Below are positions 57,017 to 64,000 of a stretch of DNA of 64,000 nucleotides, piece after piece; position 1 is the stretch's first letter, and every line of letters begins with the position of its first letter. This DNA comes from Thunnus maccoyii. Taxonomy: Eukaryota > Chordata > Actinopteri > Scombriformes > Scombridae. Where the stretch lies: assembly GCF_910596095.1 (NCBI RefSeq), contig NC_056545.1, forward strand, positions 4,758,001-4,822,000, read 5' to 3'. The notes beneath the pieces are model-generated. The model did no database searches. It was given only the letters and a program-made list of their open reading frames with translations, and was not told the DNA's origin. The translations under genes were made by a program, and so were the position numbers.

Positions 57017-57980
57017 TGTGTTGTGCTCTGTCTATATGCGCTTGCCAATTGAAGGTTCATGAGATGCAGCTCTGAGCTATTTTGGAGAACTCAGAGCCTC
57101 ACCTCAGAGCAATTCATCAGTTCAGGACACATTTACAAAAACAGTCTGATAGAAATGTATTGAAAATAAGCTCAACAGATTATGACAACAGTTTGCACGT
57201 AATGACTTATGTAATGAACTAATGTCTAGATGTTTTGTGGGGTAAAACTATTAGAGAACCAGTATGATACATTTTAACATGACATAAGCAATTGATAATG
57301 TAGGAAACAGCAGACAATTCTACATAATCATTTGCATGAATGTGCCAAAGCATTTGCAATTTGTTCAAAAGGATGAGAAATTGCTTTCATGATGTGCACA
57401 AGTGACGAGATGATGTGGGGGTTGAACAAGTAGTTTTGAGAATTTCAATTCTGTTCTGGTAAAAACTGTAAGTAAATCAAATGGAATAAATAATAATAAA
57501 AACAGATGATAATATAATATAAATGAATAAGGCCATAAGGAATATTTAAAAGATTCATTTCAGGAATTCATATGGACTCATTCTGAATATACTTTCTTAA
57601 TTTGCTTTAGCTGCTCAGTATCATAGAGTTGCTATTTATTATCTCTCCACAGCAGCATTGGTGAAGTTCCTTTCAACAAAATTAAAAAAAAAGGAACAAG
57701 CCTCCACCAGGTCCTGATACTGATGAATGTGAGTTCATTGCTTCTTAACGATACTGATGACATATGCCAGGTCCTCTACAAATCATCATGTTCCTCCTTA
57801 TTTTTTCGTATTGGCTCCATCAATTTCCACCTTTCTGTTGACATTAGTGTGAAAATGTTTAGGCCAGATGTGGATGAGCACTGATCTCATAATGTAGGGT
57901 TTGATCCCAAAGAGAAAGAACTTTTTAAAGAGTTAGTTTTTAATTCATTTACAGTTATTTATTTTTTATACATATACAAT

Positions 57981-57985
<5 letters not shown>

Positions 57986-58054
<69 letters not shown>
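57986..58054. repeat. (GATA)n microsatellite, expanded relative to its duplicate
   Basis: About 17 uninterrupted units here; the paralogous locus at 52359-52405 has about 12 with an interruption. A short TG run follows. Confidence 0.95.
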
Positions 58055-58184
58055 TGTGTATATGTGTGTGTGTACTTTTTTACTTCATACTTTTAAGTTA
58101 TTTATGTTTATCTTGTTTCTTTAATATTTAACTATGTTTCTAGTGTCTCTCTCAAATGGCTCCTCTTCCTGGTATGAATCACAG

Positions 58185-58410
58185 CTTGATAACTCCTCCT
58201 TCTTCTTCCTGCTCTCAAACACAACAAGCTCCACTCTGTCCACACATTTCCTTGTTCCCACAGAGGATGGGTGTAACCACCACATTGTGAAGTGCAGGAA
58301 GCTGTCGGCCTCCATTCACTCCAGAGACACATGATGTTTAGATCAGAGCTCAAACTAGTTTCATTTCTAAGAAGGTCAAAGTCAGACAGTCATTGACACT
58401 GAGAGCTGAA
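58185..58410 (+). other. 5' leader of TRIM copy 3 with putative splice acceptor
   Basis: 'ccttgttcccacag' precedes 58264, as in copy 2. The in-frame codons upstream of the ATG have only a TTG, so translation most likely begins at ATG 58411. Confidence 0.5.
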
Positions 58411-60081
58411 ATGGCGCAGCAAGGAGTTCAGCTGGACCGGGAAGCTTTCTCTTGTTCTATCTGTCTGGATCTACTGAAGGATCCGGTGACTATTCCCTGT
58501 GGACACAGTTACTGCATGAGCTGTATTAAAGGCTTCTGGGATGAAGAGGATGAGAAGAAAATCTACAGCTGCCCTCAGTGCGGACAGACCCTCACACCGA
58601 GGCCTGTCCTTGGGAAAAACACCATGTTAGCAGTTTTAGTGGAGCAGCTGAAGAAGACTGGACTCCAAGCTGCTCCTGCTGATCACTGCTATGCTGGACC
58701 TGAAGATGTTGCCTGTGGTGTCTGCACTGGGAGGAAGCTGAAAGCCATCAAGTCCTGTCTGGTGTGTCTGGCCTCTTACTGTGAGAAACACCTCCAGCCT
58801 CACTATGATGTTGTTCTATTAAAGAAACACAAGCTGGTCGACCCCTCCAAGACGCTGCAGGAGAACATCTGCTCTCGTCATGATGAGGTGATGAAGATGT
58901 TCTGTCGTACTGATCAGCAGAGAATCTGTTATCTCTGCTCTGTGGATGAACATAAAGGCCACGACACAGTCCCAGCTGCAGCAGAAAGGACTGAGAGGCA
59001 GAGAGAGCTCGAGGTGAGTCGACACAAAATCCAGCAAAGAATCCAGGACAGACAGAAAAATGTGAAGCTGCTTCAACAGGAGGTGGAGGCCGTCAGTCAC
59101 TCTGCTGATAAAGCAGTGGAGGACAGTGAGAAGATCTTCACTGAGCTGATCCGTCTCATCCAGAAAAGAAGCTCTGATGTGAAGCAGCAGATCAGATCCC
59201 AGCAGGAAACTGAAGTGAGTCGAGTCAAAGAGCTTCAGGAGAAGCTAGAGCAGGAGATCACTGAGCTGAAGAGGAAAGACGCTGAACTGAAGCAGCTCTC
59301 ACACACAGAGGATCACAACCAGTTTCTACACAACTACCCCTCACTGTCACAACTCAGTGAACCTACAGACTCATCCAGCATCAATATCCGTCCTCTGAGA
59401 TACTTTGAGGATGTGACAGCAGCTGTGTCGGAGCTCAGAGATCAACTACAGGACATCCTGAAGGAGAAATGGACAAACATCTCACTGACAGTGACTGAAG
59501 TGGACGTTTTACTGTCACAACCAGAACCCAAGACCAGAGCTGGATTCTTAAAATATTCACGTGAAATCACACTGGATCCAAACACTGTAAACTCACAGCT
59601 GTTATTATCTGAGGGGAACAGAAAAGCAACATTCATGAGGAAAGAACAGTCTTATTCTAGTCACCCAGACAGATTCAGTACAGATTGGCAGGTCCTGAGT
59701 AGAGAGAGTCTGACTGGACGTTGTTACTGGGAGGTGGAGTGGAGCAGGATGGGAGGAGTTTATGTAGCAGTCGCATACAAGAATATCAGCAGAGCAGGGA
59801 ATGAAAGTAACTTTGGACACAATGACAAATCTTGGGCGTTAGATTGTGACACTGACAGTTATAAGTTTTGGTTCAACAACATCTCAGCTCCCGTCTCAGG
59901 TCCTCGGTCCTCCAGAGTAGGAGTGTACCTGGATCACAGAGCAGGTATTCTGTCCTTCTACAGCGTCTCTCAAACCATGACTCTCCTCCACAGATTCCAG
60001 ACCACATTCACTCAGCCTCTCTATGCTGGACTTTGGTTTTATTATTTTGGAGACACAGCTGAGTTCTGTAAACTCAAATAG
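58411..60081 (+). CDS. finTRIM-like E3 ubiquitin ligase, copy 3 (556 aa)
   Basis: A full-length single exon from ATG 58411. The RING is intact (CSIC, PCGHSYC, CPQC), with PCGH as in most TRIM RINGs where copies 1 and 2 have HCG. B-box 1 starts CGVCTGRKLKAIKSC, followed by B-box 2, the coiled coil and the B30.2 domain ending AEFCKLK. N-terminal positions (CGQT, GKNTMLAVL) match copy 1. The B-box region (HYDVV, LKKHKL, YLCSVD) matches copy 2. The PRY start (KTRAGFLKYSREITL) again matches copy 1, so the gene is a mosaic. Copy-specific B30.2 loop changes include FMRKEQSY and WSRMGGVYV. It is predicted to be functional. AATAAA is at 60466-60471. Confidence 0.93.
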   Translation: MAQQGVQLDREAFSCSICLDLLKDPVTIPCGHSYCMSCIKGFWDEEDEKKIYSCPQCGQTLTPRPVLGKNTMLAVLVEQLKKTGLQAAPADHCYAGPEDVACGVCTGRKLKAIKSCLVCLASYCEKHLQPHYDVVLLKKHKLVDPSKTLQENICSRHDEVMKMFCRTDQQRICYLCSVDEHKGHDTVPAAAERTERQRELEVSRHKIQQRIQDRQKNVKLLQQEVEAVSHSADKAVEDSEKIFTELIRLIQKRSSDVKQQIRSQQETEVSRVKELQEKLEQEITELKRKDAELKQLSHTEDHNQFLHNYPSLSQLSEPTDSSSINIRPLRYFEDVTAAVSELRDQLQDILKEKWTNISLTVTEVDVLLSQPEPKTRAGFLKYSREITLDPNTVNSQLLLSEGNRKATFMRKEQSYSSHPDRFSTDWQVLSRESLTGRCYWEVEWSRMGGVYVAVAYKNISRAGNESNFGHNDKSWALDCDTDSYKFWFNNISAPVSGPRSSRVGVYLDHRAGILSFYSVSQTMTLLHRFQTTFTQPLYAGLWFYYFGDTAEFCKLK

Positions 60082-60489
60082 ACAGAAACCATTTCAGACT
60101 TCATGTGTCAGATTCTGTGTTGAATTTCTTCATTTTCTTTGTCTCCAGTGTTTCTGAACTGCACAGAGATCAGCTGTCAATCAAATTGGGATTACCAACA
60201 CTTTTTGTAATAATTTCTTTGAATGTCACTTTTTCCTGTGTGTTCTCATCCATGGAGACTATCACTGCTCATGACAATCTTTTAACTTTTACTGGCATTT
60301 CTTCAGATGAAAATTTAAACTTCTCTTTGTTCTAAATCTTAGTTTAATGTTTGTATTGATGTATTTGTGTGTTGTTGTTTCTCCTCCACTGAGAAAACAC
60401 CAGACCTTCCTTTATCATAGATATTTTGTTCTCACCACTTTGTACATTTTTATAAAGAAATATACAATAAAACTTCAACTATCCTGATA
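60082..60489 (+). other. 3' UTR of TRIM copy 3
   Basis: It matches the other two copies apart from a short insertion and deletion, with AATAAA at 60466-60471. Confidence 0.7.
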
Positions 60490-61160
60490 ATAATCAATAA
60501 GGAGATCATTTATTATTTTCTTGTACATAGCTGACATTCTGGGTTAAACAAAGTGATTGTGTGGATGAAGTGAATCTGAACATGAAATCATTGAACAAGA
60601 GTCATTTAACAGACTTTACTGATTAGATGTGTGAACAAACTGAAGGTTTATATAATGAATAAAGTTCTTTTTCTCAACAATGAACAAAATATTTTCTTTT
60701 GTCTTCATTTCTGGATCTTATTAAAAGCTTCTGGAGAAAATGTGAAACTAATATGAGAGTTTATTTGAGGCACTTTTCCTCCTGAGTTTATATACTGACT
60801 TTGCTTTCTTAGACATTAGACATACAATATTTCCCTCTGAAATGTAGTGGAGTGGAAGTATAAAGTAAAATGTATTTTATGGTTTCTTTCATCTTCTATG
60901 ATAATAAACTGAATATTTTTGGGTTGTGGACTGTTGGACGGGACAAAACAAGACATTTTAAGTTGCATCTTGGGCTTTGAGAGACACTGATCGTCATTTT
61001 TCATGATTTTCTGACTAAATGACTGAGAAAATAATTGACAGATTAATCGATAATGAATGTTATGATTAGCTACAGCTCTAAATATATTGATCAACAACTA
61101 TGACTCTTCCTGTGTGCACCCATACGTGGAGGCTGGTGTATAAACTGATAATGGACAATG
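60490..61160. repeat. Flank downstream of TRIM copy 3, cut by the LINE
   Basis: It matches the downstream flank of copies 1 and 2 as far as 'ataatggacaatgaa', where the LINE 3' end begins. The rest of module A is expected beyond the window. Confidence 0.85.
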
Positions 61161-61358
61161 AACTTACTTAACTTACTTAGGCCCTTTGCTCCTCCAAGGA
61201 GCATAGGCCATTGACGAACCACCTCCATTTCACTCGATTACTAGCGATTCCCGCTAGATCTCCCCAGTTGAGCACACTTCTAGTTATTTCCGCCTGGGCA
61301 TCTCTCCACCAGCTATTCCTGGGTCGACCTCTTTTTCTTGTTCCCTGTGGGTTCCATT

Positions 61359-62384
61359 TCAAGGCTTGTCGGGTGATGTTTGTGGCAGGTTTTCAGAGGG
61401 AATGCCCAATCCAATCCTCAGAATTTGTAAGGTAATGGGATCCTGGCCTGCTCTCCTCCACAGATCCACATTTCTTACTTTGTCTCTCCACCAGATTTTG
61501 AATATCCTTCTTAGGCAGGTGTTAATGAATGTCTGTAGTCTGTTTGTTGTTTGTTTGGTTGTCCTCCATGTTTCAGATCCATACAGCAACACCTGCTTGA
61601 CGTTGTTGTTTCTCAGTTTGGTGTTTGTTGAGATGTTTTTTGAGCTCCAGATCTTTCTGAGCATGTTAAACACCACCCTTGCCTTGTTAATCCTGCTTTT
61701 TATATCAGCCTCTGTCCCTCCGGTGATGTCCACAACACTGCCCAAGTATGTGAACGCCTCCACCTCTTCCGGGTTATCGTTGTTTATGAGGATGGGGTTG
61801 CTGGATTTGGAATGGATCTTCATGATCTGTGTCTTAGCTGTATTGGGTGTCAGTCCAAGGTGTATACCAGGTGATGCGGCTGGTGTAGGTCTGTCTGTCT
61901 TTTCTTGTATCTGGTTTTGTGTGTGTGAAAGCAGAGCTATGTCATCTGCAAAATCAAGGTCATCCAGCTGCTCCCACAGTGTCCACTGGATCCCATTTTT
62001 CCTCCTTTCTGTAGTTTCTCTCATTATCCAGTCAATTGCCAGGAGGAACAGGGATGGAGAAAGGAGACATCTCTGTTTTACACCTGTCCTGACCTTGAAG
62101 CTCCGGGAGAGTTGGCCTGCATGGATGACTTTGCATGATGTTCCTTCATATGATGCTTTGATAAGGTTTGTGATTTTAGTGGGAGTCCCACAGTAGTCCA
62201 TTGGGCGCCATAGTGATGTCCTGTCTAAACTGTCAAATGCTTTTTCGAAGTCGATGAAGTTTATGTATAGGGACGTGTTCCATTCGATAGACTGTTTGAT
62301 GATGATACGTAATGTTGCTATGTGCTCTGTGCATGAACGATCTTTCCTGAATCCTGCTTGCTGGTCCCGGAGCCTCTTGTCCAC
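61359..62384 (-). pseudogene. LINE reverse transcriptase segment
   Basis: 341 open codons with the RT fingers (QQAGFRKDRSCTEHI), palm motif A (INFIDFEKAFDSLD), a decayed GVKQRCLLSP (normally GVRQGC) and the FADD catalytic motif. The YLGSVV thumb region and the C-terminus with ARVVFNMLRKIWSSK follow. Confidence 0.88.
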
Positions 62385-62497
62385 AGCTTCATGGAGACGG
62401 TTGAGAATGACCCGGTTTAAGATTTTGCTGGGTACAGAAAGTAGGGTGATCCCTCAATAATTGTTGCACTTGCTGCAGTCACTGTTCTTTGGCAGTT

Positions 62498-62986
62498 TCA
62501 CAATGTGCCCCTCTGCCCATTCTGATGATGTCCTTTCCTCTTCCCAATTCTCCCAAAGAGACCGTAGAGCATGTCTGTCGACAGGGTGGCATCTATTTTC
62601 AGGGCTTCAGGTGGGATATTGTCGGGTCCAGCAGCTTTGCCAGATTTTAGTTGATTGATTGCTGCCCTGATTTCCACTTTTGTTGGTCTGTCACACTTGA
62701 TTTGTAGGGGTATCGTGGCCTTGAGGATATATGGTTGGTCTGTCGACGCTGGCCTCTTCAGGTCGTCTTCAAAATGTTCTGCCCATCCGTCAAGCTGTGC
62801 CTCCTGAGTTGAGATCAGTTGGCCGCTTTTGTCTAAAATTGGTTTATTGGTATGTGGATATGTCCCAGACAGTTTCCTTGTGATGTTGTATAGTTCCCTC
62901 ATGTTCCTTTGAGTTGCTGCCTGTTCTGCTTCCTTGGCTAGTCTCTCCACCTGTGATCTCTTGTCTCTCCTGATGTTCTTACGCAC
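62498..62986 (-). pseudogene. LINE linker / pre-RT segment
   Basis: It contains QLKSGKAAGPDNIPPEALK, the region just before RT motif 1. A frameshift follows near 62560, after which the continuation (EEERTSSEWAEGHIVKLPKN) is in another frame. Confidence 0.85.
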
Positions 62987-63002
62987 TTCTTTGTGGCATC
63001 TG

Positions 63003-63716
63003 TTATACTCCTTTTTGGGCAGATGCCTTTTCAGATCTTGTTCTTGAAGTGCTCACTTTTTGTTTGAGCTCTCTCCTCTGAATTGTTTTGAGGGTTTCTG
63101 GTGTTATCCATTCTTTGTGCTTTCGGGTCCTCTTCCCAAGGGCCTCCTCACAGGTTGAGCTCCAAGCTGCTTTTAGGTGTTCCCACCCTTCATTTATGGT
63201 CCATCCCTCCATCCTCCTCTGATGTAGCTCTTTATTTTCTCTTGAGAGGACCTCTTTGAGGTTCTTTGCCACTTGAGCATTGGTGAGGTACTCTGTGTTG
63301 TATTTTGTCCTCTGACTTATGGCTTGATGGTGTCTCTTCAGCCTTAGCCTGAATTTCCCTTCTAGGAGGTGGTGGTCTGAGGCTGCATCTGCTCCTCTTC
63401 TTGATCTGACATCTTCAATGGACCTTCTAAACTTTTTGCAGATACAGATATGGTCAATTTGGTTTTCTGTGACATGGTCTGGTGACACCCAAGTTGTTTT
63501 GTGGATTGTTTTATGGGGGAATACACTTCCTCCAGTCACTAGATTATTGTTAGCACAGGTCTCCGCAAACATCTCTCTATTTTCATTCATGTCTCCCACT
63601 CCATGTTTCCCCATCACCACCTCATATCCATCATTTTGATCTCCAATGTTGGCGTTGAAGTCCCCCGTCAGGATAGTGAGGTCTCTGGCTCCAATACTTC
63701 CAAGTAGGTGGTTCAA
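63003..63716 (-). pseudogene. LINE AP-endonuclease segment
   Basis: It has GDFNANIG and SPDHVTENQIDHICICKKF, then RRGADAASDHHLL, the catalytic SDHH signature of AP endonucleases. It is the same family as the fragment at 51420-51967. Confidence 0.88.
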
Positions 63717-63720
63717 GCTG

Positions 63721-63999
63721 TCATAGAACCTGGCCTTGACCTCTTCGTCTGCATCGTTGGTGGGTGCGTAGCTGAATAATGTGAGCTTTCGCTCTCCTGT
63801 TCTTAGTTTGGAAGGTTGCAGAGATGAGGCGAGAGCTGATGGGTTTCCATGCAGTCATGGCCTTTCTAGCGTCCGTCGTCATCATGATGGCTACTCCCTC
63901 TGTATGGTGGGCTCCTGCGTTTTCATGTCCGCAGTAGATAATGGACTCTCCGCTGGCCAACTTGACCTCACCCAATTGAGTCCATCTTGTTTCTGCCAA
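63721..63999 (-). pseudogene. LINE endonuclease N-terminal segment (partial)
   Basis: It contains MAETRWTQLGE and ARKAMTAWKPISSRLISATF. A 2-base deletion relative to the other copy shifts the frame near 63772. It is cut by the window end. Confidence 0.8.
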
Positions 64000-64000
64000 G

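Larger units (their letters stand above)
54838..57590. repeat. Module A and spacer S, second copy
   Basis: It corresponds to 48656-51382 with a small number of substitutions and short indels. It lacks the LINE fragment found in the first spacer. Confidence 0.9.
61161..64000 (-). mobile_element. RTE-like LINE, frameshifted, runs off the window
   Basis: Minus-strand order: AP endonuclease (64000-63003), linker/pre-RT domain (62986-62498), reverse transcriptase (about 62480-61500, with YINFIDFEKAFDSLDR and LDFADDIALLS), and a C-terminal region with KRGRPRNSWWRDAQAEITR and LNWGDLAG. It ends in a short TAAGTAAG-type tail at the TRIM flank, typical of RTE-like elements. Disabling changes are a 2-base loss near 63772, a frameshift near 63035, another near 62560, and a stop at 62454-62456 (probably a CGA to TGA change). 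The 5' part lies outside the window. Clade assignment is inference. Confidence 0.88.

Noticed and set aside
61366..62196. 276-codon plus-strand open frame
   Set aside because: It is the antisense shadow of the LINE reverse transcriptase.

Overview
The window looks like nuclear chromosomal DNA of a percomorph (perch-like) teleost fish. The evidence is a split vertebrate gene with GT-AG introns, fish-type finTRIM genes, several interspersed repeat families I recognise as common in perciform genomes, a tRNA-derived SINE, LINE fragments and many simple repeats. There are no bacterial operons, no CRISPR array and no rRNA. All recognition is from sequence patterns and memory of protein families; no search was run.

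Layout. 1-6.2 kb: a tandemly duplicated repeat block, then a decayed minus-strand LINE (about 2.65-5.65 kb) whose reverse transcriptase core is deleted, then another LINE scrap. 6.2-30.8 kb: a gene-poor interval with fish repeats, fold-back/MITE elements, a nested LTR-like insertion, microsatellites and a few blocks that read like conserved non-coding DNA. The last few kb may be the elmod1 3' UTR. 30.8-44.7 kb: elmod1 on the minus strand, ten coding exons that join in frame to a 327-residue protein, with a non-coding first exon in a CpG-rich promoter region. Its introns hold a hAT remnant, a SINE, LINE tails and a 43 kb inverted-repeat element. 45.7-61.2 kb: a tandem array of three plus-strand, single-coding-exon TRIM genes (finTRIM / TRIM16-TRIM25-like), with spacing of 6,188 and 5,643 bp. 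The spacing difference is explained by a roughly 0.55 kb LINE fragment present only in the first spacer. 61.16-64 kb: a frameshifted RTE-like LINE inserted in the flank of the third TRIM gene and running off the window end.

How the genes relate. elmod1 (an ARF-family GTPase-activating protein) and the TRIM genes (probable antiviral/innate immune E3 ubiquitin ligases) have no evident functional link; the array simply lies upstream of elmod1, divergently oriented. The most notable biology is the array itself: mosaic exchange among copies, variation concentrated in the B30.2 loops, loss of a RING zinc ligand in the middle copy, and relic leader segments suggesting a TRIM copy that was lost. I found no convincing evidence of a wholly new system.
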